DNA from: an uncultured Acidimicrobiaceae bacterium
GTDB lineage: Bacteria; Actinomycetota; Acidimicrobiia; Acidimicrobiales; Microtrichaceae
Direction of reading: 5' to 3'
Assembly (NCBI GenBank): GCA_937868025.1
Contig: CALMLJ010000541.1
Coordinates: 1 to 37,148, forward strand
Length of the DNA: 37,148 nucleotides
Shown here: positions 30,137 through 36,210 of the stretch, in pieces
Position numbering within the stretch: the stretch's first letter is position 1
Layout of the letters: every line of letters begins with the position of its first letter
Made by a program: the position numbers and the translations under genes
The notes under the pieces: generated by a model
The model's input: the letters and a program-made list of their open reading frames with translations, nothing else
What the model was told of the DNA's origin: nothing
Databases searched by the model: none

Positions 30137-30928
30137 TCAGTCGGTGGGGTCGTCGGAGCGTTCGTCGGGGAGCGGGCTGAACTCCGTCGACACGAGTGCG
30201 AGCGACGGATGGCTCACGACCGGTGACATCGTCGCCCACGCCTGGTCGTCGACGCGGAGCTGACTGACGCCGGCCACATCGCCGATGCCCATGGCCCGCA
30301 CCGTGACGGTGCCGGCGAGGTTGACCCAGTCGGGAACAGCGTCGTCGACCGCGTGCGCCAACAATTCGCCGGGAGCGGCGGCCTCGCACAGGCGGGCGGC
30401 CAGGTTGACCGAACGGCCGATGTAGTCATCGCCCTCGAACAGCAGCACGGTGCCGGCGGCGATGCCGGCGTGGATCTCGAACGCGTCGTCGCGGAACCGC
30501 AGGAGCAACTCGGCGACCGTCGCGATGACCGGCCCGGGCTCGGTGCCGACGAGCATGACGCCGTCGCCCAACCACTTGGCCACTCGTGCGCCACGGCGTG
30601 CCGTGACGTCGCGGCACGCCGAGCGGAACCGCGACAACATCTCGGTGGCGGCGTGCGCCCCGAACTGGTCGGTGTACTTGGTGAATCCGCACACGTCGAC
30701 GAAGGCGAACACCCGATAGAGCGACTGGTTGAGTTCGACCCACTCCGGCAGCGGGCGCTCGGTGCCCGTGCCCTGCGGAGCGATCGCCGGGATCTGCTCG
30801 GTGACCCGCTCGACCGCCACATCACCCTCGGCCGCGAGGAGCCGCCGGACAGCGCGGGAGGCGTTGTCGAGCGGGGCAGCGACCTTCGGACGCTTCTGGG
30901 CGGTCGGGCGTGTGGTTCGGCTGCTCAT
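30137..30928 (-). CDS. Class III adenylate/guanylate cyclase
   Basis: 263 residues and soluble. A basic N-terminal part of about 65 residues of unknown fold is followed by a class III cyclase domain. The full catalytic set is visible: metal ligands Asp78 (FVDVCGFTKYTD) and Asp122 (LGDG), adenine-selecting Lys118 (ARVAKWLGDG) and Asp168 (DDYIGRSVN), and transition-state Asn175 and Arg179 (VNLAARL). The Lys/Asp pair predicts ATP and cAMP rather than GTP. The C-terminal 60 residues after the domain are unrecognised. ATG 30928 is the first plausible start for this domain, although the frame continues upstream into rnhB. A promoter with an inverted repeat is proposed at 30953-30994. It converges on the GYF-like gene. 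Confidence 0.88.
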   Translation of the reverse strand: MSSRTTRPTAQKRPKVAAPLDNASRAVRRLLAAEGDVAVERVTEQIPAIAPQGTGTERPLPEWVELNQSLYRVFAFVDVCGFTKYTDQFGAHAATEMLSRFRSACRDVTARRGARVAKWLGDGVMLVGTEPGPVIATVAELLLRFRDDAFEIHAGIAAGTVLLFEGDDYIGRSVNLAARLCEAAAPGELLAHAVDDAVPDWVNLAGTVTVRAMGIGDVAGVSQLRVDDQAWATMSPVVSHPSLALVSTEFSPLPDERSDDPTD

Positions 30929-30952
30929 GTCGAGTTCGATCGTCCCAGGTAG

Positions 30953-30994
30953 TGCTTGCTGTTGCAAGCATACCCAGGGTGACATCTTTACCAA
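30953..30994 (-). promoter_or_regulatory. Cyclase promoter with inverted repeat
   Basis: On the minus strand, TTGGTA (30994-30989) and TATGCT (30972-30967) are spaced by 16 bases. A perfect inverted repeat TGCTTGC-TGTT-GCAAGCA (30953-30970) overlaps the -10 and the expected start of transcription, suitable for an operator. It partly lies over the rnhB 3' end. No ribosome-binding site is clear in the short leader. Confidence 0.45.
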
Positions 30995-31752
30995 CGCGAG
31001 ATTTCGAGTTCGTCGAGGCCGTCGGGCAGCGGCATCGGCTCGCCGTCGGAGCGTTCGGTGAGATCGAGCGCCAGCTGGTCGCCCTCGGGGAGGTCGGCGA
31101 CCGGCCGGTGCAGGCCTCCCCACACGAGGTGATCCATGAACACCCAGGACCGCCGGTGGATCGACGACGGGCCGTACCCCTGCAGAGCGGTCTTGTGCCG
31201 GGGGCAGGGGTACCCCTTGTTGGTCTCGAAGCTGTACGCCGGGAACTCGTCGGCGAGCTCCCGCATGATGCGGTCGCGGCTGACCTTGGCGAGGATCGAC
31301 GCCGAGGCGATCGACAGCGACGTCGCGTCGCCCTTCACGATCGTGCGGGTCACGGTCCGGCCGGTCGGCCCACCGCCGACGAAATCCCACTTGCCGTCGA
31401 TCAGCGCAACACCGGGTTCGATGCCGAGCGCCGCGAGGGCACGGCGGGTGGCGACCCGTTGGGCTTCGGACATGCCGAGGTCGTCGCACTCCTGCGGGGA
31501 GGCGTGGCCGACGGCCCACGCCTCGCACCAGCCGGCGATGCGATCGAACAGGGCCTCGCGATTGCGTTCGGTGAGCTGTTTGGAGTCTCGGATGCGGTTG
31601 ACCCGTCGGTCGCGGGGCACGATCGCCGCGCCGATCGTGAGCGGCCCGGCCCACGAGCCGCGGCCGACCTCGTCGATCCCCACCACGTACTCGACGCCCG
31701 CATCCCAGAACGTGCGCTCGACGCCCAGGTTCGGTGGGCGTCGAGGGGCCAT
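30988..31752 (-). CDS. rnhB: Ribonuclease HII
   Basis: 254 residues. The active-site motif GIDEVGRGSWAGPLTIGA (Asp27, Glu28) is followed by DSKQLTERNREALFDRI, ALIDGKWDF, IVKGDATSLSIASASILAKVSRDRIM (the GG/A-A-ASILAK-type helix) and FETNKGYPCPRHKTALQGYGPSSIHRRS. This matches bacterial RNase HII, which cuts RNA in DNA duplexes and starts removal of single misincorporated ribonucleotides. The C-terminal tail of about 35 residues is acidic and variable. The start is ATG 31752, with TACGCT (31765-31760) seven bases upstream, suggesting a leaderless message; the open frame further upstream is not used. It is divergent from the small hypothetical gene at 31873. Confidence 0.96.
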   Translation of the reverse strand: MAPRRPPNLGVERTFWDAGVEYVVGIDEVGRGSWAGPLTIGAAIVPRDRRVNRIRDSKQLTERNREALFDRIAGWCEAWAVGHASPQECDDLGMSEAQRVATRRALAALGIEPGVALIDGKWDFVGGGPTGRTVTRTIVKGDATSLSIASASILAKVSRDRIMRELADEFPAYSFETNKGYPCPRHKTALQGYGPSSIHRRSWVFMDHLVWGGLHRPVADLPEGDQLALDLTERSDGEPMPLPDGLDELEISRW

Positions 31753-31782
31753 GGCCCGGAGCGTACCGCGTGGTCCGTCGCG

Positions 31783-31810
31783 TTGACTCGCCCCCCAGGG
31801 GCGGTATCCT
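31783..31810 (+). promoter_or_regulatory. Strong-looking sigma70-type promoter
   Basis: TTGACT (31783-31788) and TATCCT (31805-31810) are spaced by 16 bases, the best -35/-10 pair in the window. It would drive the small gene at 31873 with a leader of about 55 bases that ends in GAGGGGG. It is divergent from the rnhB start. Confidence 0.6.
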
Positions 31811-31872
31811 GAACGCACACGGGGGTCACAGCACCACACAAAGTGGTCGTTGGCGAGACTCGAGGGGGACGA

Positions 31873-32133
31873 ATGCAGTACAACGCGAACGACACCGAGC
31901 GAGCCGACCGAGCACGCGAGCTCGTCGAGGTGATCACCATCGCCCTCGGGACGAGCGTCGAGGTGCGCCGACGGTTCGACCAGGCCTGGGCCCGCGGCTT
32001 CGAGGTCGCGTCCGCGACCGAGGAGGGCTACCGGCTCCGCCGACAGTCCGACGGAGCGGTCCTCCCCGTGAGCTTCCCGCCCGACGACGTCCGGCGGTCG
32101 TCGGGCTCCCCCACCATCCACCTCCCCCGCTGA
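31873..32133 (+). CDS. Small hypothetical protein
   Basis: 86 residues, highly charged, no signal peptide or membrane helix: MQYNANDTERADRARELVEV, then a helical region (RRRFDQAWARGFEVASATEEGYRLRRQSDG) and a Pro/Ser-rich end. No family was recognised. The start at 31873 is chosen because GAGGGGG (31862-31868) sits four bases upstream, with a strong promoter at 31783-31810; an ATG at 31843 would add ten residues. Tandem hairpins follow the stop. The good promoter, ribosome site and terminator-like region argue that this short gene is real and expressed on its own. Confidence 0.62.
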   Translation: MQYNANDTERADRARELVEVITIALGTSVEVRRRFDQAWARGFEVASATEEGYRLRRQSDGAVLPVSFPPDDVRRSSGSPTIHLPR

Positions 32134-32152
32134 TCTCGACACCGGCCGGAGC

Positions 32153-32195
32153 GGCGCGTCAGCGCCACGCTCACCGGAGGGCCGGTGGGCCCACC
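32153..32195 (+). terminator. Tandem hairpins after the small hypothetical gene
   Basis: Three adjoining inverted repeats: GGCGC-GTCA-GCGCC (32153-32166), CACCGG-AGGG-CCGGTG (32172-32187) and GGTGGGCCCACC (32184-32195). The last two overlap and cannot form together. They lie 20-62 bases after the stop at 32133 and before the TadG-like gene. No T-run is present. Confidence 0.45.
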
Positions 32196-32260
32196 GCACC
32201 AACGAGAACCCGCCCAACGGCCCATTGCCCGAAGCGGCGTATGACGTCACGGTGTACCTC

Positions 32261-33091
32261 GTGACCACCGAAGCCCGCTCCCCACGCCGAGGCCGCCCCC
32301 GCCGCGCCGAACGGGGCGCGATCCTGATCCTGACCGCCGTGTCGATGGTCGGGATGATGTGCTTCGCCGGCCTCGCGATCGACGTCGGCATGGTGCGGTC
32401 CCAGCGGGCGCAGTACCAGGCAGCTGCCGACGCCGCCGCGCTCTACGCCACGTTCCTGATCCGTCAACCGGGCGCCGACGTCTCGACCGTCGCCGCCCAG
32501 GTCCGAACCTTCGTGGCACAGAACCTCGACATCGCCGACGGCACGGCCGACTCGACCTGGGCCCACTGCGCCGACGCCAAGAAGCTCACCACCGTGAGCC
32601 CGCTCGACGCCTCGATCGGCAACGACTGCATCAGCTTCGTGCTGAGCGGCTCCGCCAGCCAGGCCCGGGTCCGGATCCCGATGCGTCGGGTGAAACCGGT
32701 CATCGGGCTCGGGCTCGCGACCATGGAGGTCACAGCGGTCGCCGGCGCCGAGGGCAGCGGGGCCGGATGCGACGCCTACGCGGTCGCCGGGTGTGCCACC
32801 CCCACGACCGCTGCACCGACGACCACGTCCACCACGATCAAGGCGACGACGACCACGACGAGGCCCGGGCCGACCACCACCGTCAAGCCGACCACGACCA
32901 TCTACGGCACGACGACGACCACCAAGAAGCCGGTGACCACGACGACCCGCAAGCCCACCACGACCACGACGGTGAAGCCCGGTCCGACGACCACAACGAT
33001 CAAGGCGACCACGACCACGGCGAAGCCCACCACGACCGTGACGACCACGACCGCGCCGCCGGTCCCGACGACCCTCGACATCGGGTTCTAG
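32261..33091 (+). CDS. TadE/TadG-like protein with Thr-rich tail
   Basis: 276 residues. Residues 1-45 carry a basic start and one hydrophobic helix: RRAERGAILILTAVSMVGMM, then AIDVGMVRSQRAQYQAAADAAALYA. This is the Tad/TadG-like N-terminus of Flp pilus-assembly proteins. An extracytoplasmic region has cysteines in AHCADAKK, DCISF and GCDAYAVAGC. From about residue 182 the protein is a Thr/Lys/Pro tail of about 90 residues (repeats like KPTTTT, TTTIKATTTT; nucleotides 32801-33075), probably an exposed, wall-crossing or glycosylated stalk. GTG 32261 is preferred because the same GTGACCACC begins the two TadE genes at 34245 and 34892; GTG 32252 (TATGAC six bases upstream) or TTG 32225 are alternatives. 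A close relative starts at 36211. Confidence 0.72.
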   Translation: MTTEARSPRRGRPRRAERGAILILTAVSMVGMMCFAGLAIDVGMVRSQRAQYQAAADAAALYATFLIRQPGADVSTVAAQVRTFVAQNLDIADGTADSTWAHCADAKKLTTVSPLDASIGNDCISFVLSGSASQARVRIPMRRVKPVIGLGLATMEVTAVAGAEGSGAGCDAYAVAGCATPTTAAPTTTSTTIKATTTTTRPGPTTTVKPTTTIYGTTTTTKKPVTTTTRKPTTTTTVKPGPTTTTIKATTTTAKPTTTVTTTTAPPVPTTLDIGF

Positions 33092-33113
33092 GACCGGCGC
33101 AGTGTCTCGCTCG

Positions 33114-34121
33114 TCAGAAGTCGAGGTTGGGGTGTTCGACCCCCGAGCCCTTCCGGAGGAGACCCTCGTAGGCCTCCGCTGCCGGGCGGCCCTGGTGGCA
33201 CACGGCGTACACCTGGCTCGAGATCGGCACGTCGATGCCGAACTCGGCGCCGATGTCGAGCACGACCGGCGCGGTCTTGACCCCTTCGGCGACCATGTTC
33301 ATCTCGGCGACGACCTCGTCGATGGAACGACCTCGACCGAGCTGCTCGCCGACGTGGCGGTTGCGGCTCTGCGGCGAGATGCACGTGGCGAGCAGATCGC
33401 CCATGCCGGCCAGTCCGGCGAACGTGAGCTCGTTCCCGCCCATTGCGACGCCGAGGCGGCTCAGCTCGGCCAGCCCACGGGTGATGACCGCGGCACGGGT
33501 GTTGTCGCCAGCACCGAGCCCGTCGGCCATGCCCGACGCGATGGCGATCACGTTCTTGAGCGCCCCCGCGACCTCGCAACCGACGACATCGGGGTTCGTG
33601 TAGACGCGGAACAGGTTCGTGGAGAACACCTCCTGCAGCCGGGCGGCCACGACCGGGTCGTGGGTGGCGAGCACCGACGCCGCGGCGTCGCCGGCCAGGA
33701 TCTCCTTGGCCAGGTTGGGGCCCGTGAGAACAGCGACGGGATGACCAGGGACGACCTGGTGGGCGACCTCGCTCATCCGCAGTCGGGTGCCCTGCTCGAG
33801 CCCTTTCGCGAGGCTCACGATCGGCACCCACGCCCGCAGGTGGTCGGACACTTCCTCGAGCGTCGAGCGGAACGACTGGGACGGTACGCCCATCACGAGC
33901 ACGTCGGCCTGACGGACGGCCTCACCGAGGTCGGCCGTGGCCCGCAGCGCCGGATGCAGGTCGAAGCCGTCGAGGTACCGGCTGTTGCGGTGGTGGCTGT
34001 TGATCTCCTCGGCGGTCTCCGCGTGCCGCGCCCACAGGACCGTGGAGACGTTGTGGGCAGCCAGGTGGCCCACCGTCGTTCCCCACGAACCGCCGCCGAT
34101 GATGCCAACCGTGATGCGCAT
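33114..34121 (-). CDS. gpsA: Glycerol-3-phosphate dehydrogenase [NAD(P)+]
   Basis: 335 residues. The Rossmann N-terminus VGIIGGGSWGTTVGHLAA is followed by LVMGVPSQSFRSTLEEV, IVSLAKGLEQGT, AVLTGPNLAKEILAGD, and the catalytic-lysine helix GCEVAGALKNVIAIASGMADGLG. The C-terminal domain shows RGLAELSRLGVAMGG and FAGLAGMGDLLATCISPQSRN. It reduces dihydroxyacetone phosphate to sn-glycerol-3-phosphate for phospholipid synthesis. ATG 34121 has TAGGGT (34133-34128) six bases upstream, so it looks leaderless. In several actinobacteria gpsA and the F420 gene cofC/fbiD are neighbours; here two TadE genes lie between them, and a TadG-like gene lies on each outer side. Confidence 0.96.
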   Translation of the reverse strand: MRITVGIIGGGSWGTTVGHLAAHNVSTVLWARHAETAEEINSHHRNSRYLDGFDLHPALRATADLGEAVRQADVLVMGVPSQSFRSTLEEVSDHLRAWVPIVSLAKGLEQGTRLRMSEVAHQVVPGHPVAVLTGPNLAKEILAGDAAASVLATHDPVVAARLQEVFSTNLFRVYTNPDVVGCEVAGALKNVIAIASGMADGLGAGDNTRAAVITRGLAELSRLGVAMGGNELTFAGLAGMGDLLATCISPQSRNRHVGEQLGRGRSIDEVVAEMNMVAEGVKTAPVVLDIGAEFGIDVPISSQVYAVCHQGRPAAEAYEGLLRKGSGVEHPNLDF

Positions 34122-34244
34122 GCTGTGACCCTATTGCGTTGCGACCGCTGCGGAGCGGCCGAACCGGGGACTGAGCCGATCGGCCCGGCGGCTGTGGGAA
34201 AAGTGCCCGGTCGGATCCTGCGTCCGAGCCTGTTCGATGGATGC

Positions 34245-34895
34245 GTGACCACCGATCGCACATCGATCCGGCGGCGCCCCACCCGGCGTCCGGCCCGACG
34301 GGGGCGCGGCGAGCGCGGTGCCGCGCTGATCGAGTTCGCGCTGGCCTTCCCGATCCTCTTCCTCCTGATGATGGGGGTCGTCGACTTCGGGGTGAACTAC
34401 GGCAACAAGGTCGAGACCAGCCACGCGGCCCGCGAGGGCGCTCGAGCCGGGTCGGTCGGACGCGTCGGTACCGACACCTCGTGCTACGTCGCCCGGACCC
34501 CACCGTCGACCGAGGCGCGGCAGCTCGCCTGCCTCGTCAAGGCCCGCACCCACATGGACAGCGAGGACGTTCGCGTGCGATTCACCTACATGGACGGTGA
34601 CGGTCGCTACACGAACGACTTCTCCGAAGCCAAGCGGCAGGCCAACCGCTACTCGATCATGGTGTGCGTCTCGACCAGGGCGTTCTCCCTGAGCGGCCTC
34701 CTCGCACCGGTCTTCAACGGCAAGTTCCACCACTCCCGGGCCGTGATCAAGACCGGTACCACACCCTGGTCGAACGTCGCAGCGAGCGGCGCCACCGTCT
34801 ACTCCTACGTCCCGCAGTACGCCGAGACCACGTTCGCCGGCGACAGCTGGTCGTGGTGCACGTCCGACGACCCTGCCGCCGACATCAACCTGTGA
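34245..34895 (+). CDS. TadE-like pseudopilin, first of pair
   Basis: 216 residues. A basic tail (RRRPTRRPARRGRGERG) precedes the TadE segment AALIEFALAFPILFLLMMGVVDFG, with the conserved Glu at residue 30 just inside the helix, then NYGNKVETSHAAREGARAGS. The rest is an extracytoplasmic domain with cysteines (DTSCYVART, RQLACLVKART, IMVCVST, SWCTSDD). TadE proteins are minor pilins of Flp/Tad pili, cleaved by the TadV-type prepilin peptidase. GTG 34245 is the start; the longer open frame upstream overlaps gpsA on the opposite strand and is rejected. It overlaps the next TadE gene by four bases (GTGA). No TadA/B/C secretion genes are in the window. Confidence 0.82.
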   Translation: MTTDRTSIRRRPTRRPARRGRGERGAALIEFALAFPILFLLMMGVVDFGVNYGNKVETSHAAREGARAGSVGRVGTDTSCYVARTPPSTEARQLACLVKARTHMDSEDVRVRFTYMDGDGRYTNDFSEAKRQANRYSIMVCVSTRAFSLSGLLAPVFNGKFHHSRAVIKTGTTPWSNVAASGATVYSYVPQYAETTFAGDSWSWCTSDDPAADINL

Positions 34896-35509
34896 CCACC
34901 ATGACGCTCTCCCACCTCCTCCACCGGCGCCGCTGGGCCCGACTCGACGGTCGCACCGAACGCGGCGCCGTGCTGGTCGAGCTCGCAATGGTGGTGCCGA
35001 TCCTCGTGGTCCTCATCATGGGCATCGTCGACTACGCCGTGCTCTTCAACCAGAAGATCGGCATCCGTGGTGGTGTCCGCGAGGCGGCATGGAACGGCAG
35101 CCGTGGCATCTTCGGCGCCGCGCCCAACTCGTCGTGTTCGCTGACGTTCCCAGCGGCGTTGCCCGACGACAACACCCAGCGCATCATGTGCATGGTCAAG
35201 CGCCGCAGCGGCCTGGACCAGTCCGAGCTGCGGGTCATGGTGCGAGTCGTCGACCTGGACAACCCCGCCAACCCGGCGACCTACGCCAACGGCAAGGGCC
35301 TGATGGTCTGTGCAATGCGCAAGGCGTCGTCGGCGACCCACTTCTTCTCGTCGCTGTTCGCCACGAGCTACCAGGTGTCGAGGCTGACCACCGTCATCCT
35401 CTCGATCGACCCGAACGTCACGTTCGTCGGCGGTGGCAGCGAGACACCGTTCCCCACGAAGGCCGGCGGCTGGTCGTTCTGCGATCCCACCAGGCCGGTC
35501 CCGGCCTAG
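34892..35509 (+). CDS. TadE-like pseudopilin, second of pair
   Basis: 205 residues from GTG 34892 (202 from ATG 34901). The TadE helix GAVLVELAMVVPILVVLIMGIVDYAV has its conserved Glu at residue 30, the same position as in the preceding gene, then NQKIGIRGGVREAAWNGSRG. The extracytoplasmic part is similar in layout to the first copy: QRIMCMVKRRSGLDQSELRVMVRV matches RQLACLVKART with its DSEDVRVRF sequel, and GLMVCAMRKAS matches IMVCVSTRAFS. The two are therefore diverged tandem duplicates, coupled by a four-base overlap. They are probably minor pilins that assemble together; this is inferred from family knowledge. Confidence 0.82.
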   Translation: MTTMTLSHLLHRRRWARLDGRTERGAVLVELAMVVPILVVLIMGIVDYAVLFNQKIGIRGGVREAAWNGSRGIFGAAPNSSCSLTFPAALPDDNTQRIMCMVKRRSGLDQSELRVMVRVVDLDNPANPATYANGKGLMVCAMRKASSATHFFSSLFATSYQVSRLTTVILSIDPNVTFVGGGSETPFPTKAGGWSFCDPTRPVPA

Positions 35510-35533
35510 GGGCCACGCCGTAGAGTCGGGCCC

Positions 35534-36142
35534 ATGCCCGCCGGTTGCCTCGTGCTCGTCCCCCTGCGCTCCTTCCTCGATCCGAAGACCCGCCTCGCCG
35601 ACGTGCTCACCCTGCCGGAACGGGCCGACCTGGCGCGACGACTGGCCGGCGATGTCCTCGATGCCCTCGACGGATGGGACGTCGCGGTGCTCACCGACGA
35701 CGATGACGTGATCAGGTGGGCGGACCAACGCGACGTCACCGTTGCGCGACCCGGCATCGCCGGGCTGAACGCTGCCGTCACCGCCGGCGCCGAACTCGCC
35801 GTCGACCGACGGGCGGAGGTGATCGCCGTCGTCCACGCCGACCTCGCCATGCCCGATGCCCTCACCGACGTGCTCACATCCGCAACAGCGCCCGAGCGGG
35901 CCGGCGGGGTGACCGCCGTACCCGACCGCCACGGCGACGGGACCAACGTGCTCGTCGTCCCGGCCGGTGCCGGGTTCCGCTTCGGGTACGGACCGGGTTC
36001 GTTCGGCCGCCATCGAGACGAAGCGACCCGGCTCGGCCTCGCGTTCGTCGAGGTCGCCCACGCCGGGCTCGGCTGGGACGTCGACACCCCGAGCGACCTC
36101 TCGGCCTACCTCACCCTGGGTGATCCGACCCGGGGAGGGTGA
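35534..36142 (+). CDS. cofC: 2-phospho-L-lactate/phosphoenolpyruvate guanylyltransferase (F420 biosynthesis)
   Basis: 202 residues with the CofC/FbiD pattern. The N-terminal nucleotide-binding stretch is VLVPLRSFLDPKTRLADVLTLPERADLARRLAGDVLDAL. VVHADLAMPDAL holds metal-binding Asp, VTAVPDRHGDGTNVLVVP and FRFGYGPGSFGRHRDEATRLG follow, and the end is WDVDTPSDLSAYL. CofC-type enzymes activate 2-phospholactate (or PEP in mycobacterial FbiD) with GTP, the step before lactyl transfer to the deazaflavin Fo; in an actinobacterium the PEP form is more likely. TAGAGT (35521-35526) lies seven bases before ATG 35534, so it appears leaderless. It stands 24 bases after the second TadE gene, with the partial TadG-like gene downstream. 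Its presence implies the organism makes coenzyme F420. Confidence 0.9.
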   Translation: MPAGCLVLVPLRSFLDPKTRLADVLTLPERADLARRLAGDVLDALDGWDVAVLTDDDDVIRWADQRDVTVARPGIAGLNAAVTAGAELAVDRRAEVIAVVHADLAMPDALTDVLTSATAPERAGGVTAVPDRHGDGTNVLVVPAGAGFRFGYGPGSFGRHRDEATRLGLAFVEVAHAGLGWDVDTPSDLSAYLTLGDPTRGG

Positions 36143-36171
36143 GCCGACCAGGCCCGAGAACGAGAGATCAA

Positions 36172-36210
36172 CCTGTCACAGCAGGCGGCTCTCCTGCCGA
36201 TAGAGACAGG
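36172..36210 (+). other. Nested stem-loop directly before the TadG-like start codon
   Basis: CCTGTC (36172-36177) pairs with GACAGG (36205-36210), and inside it GCAGG (36181-36185) pairs with CCTGC (36193-36197). The structure ends exactly at the ATG at 36211. It could terminate the cofC transcript or hide the start region of the next gene. GATAGA six bases before the ATG could instead be a leaderless -10. Confidence 0.4.

Noticed and set aside
30988..32391. 467-codon frame extending rnhB upstream
   Set aside because: RNase HII homology starts at ATG 31752, and the extension overlaps a promoter and genes on the other strand.
33102..34244. Long plus-strand frame ahead of the first TadE gene
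   Set aside because: It is the reverse-strand shadow of gpsA; the TadE-type sequence begins only at GTG 34245.
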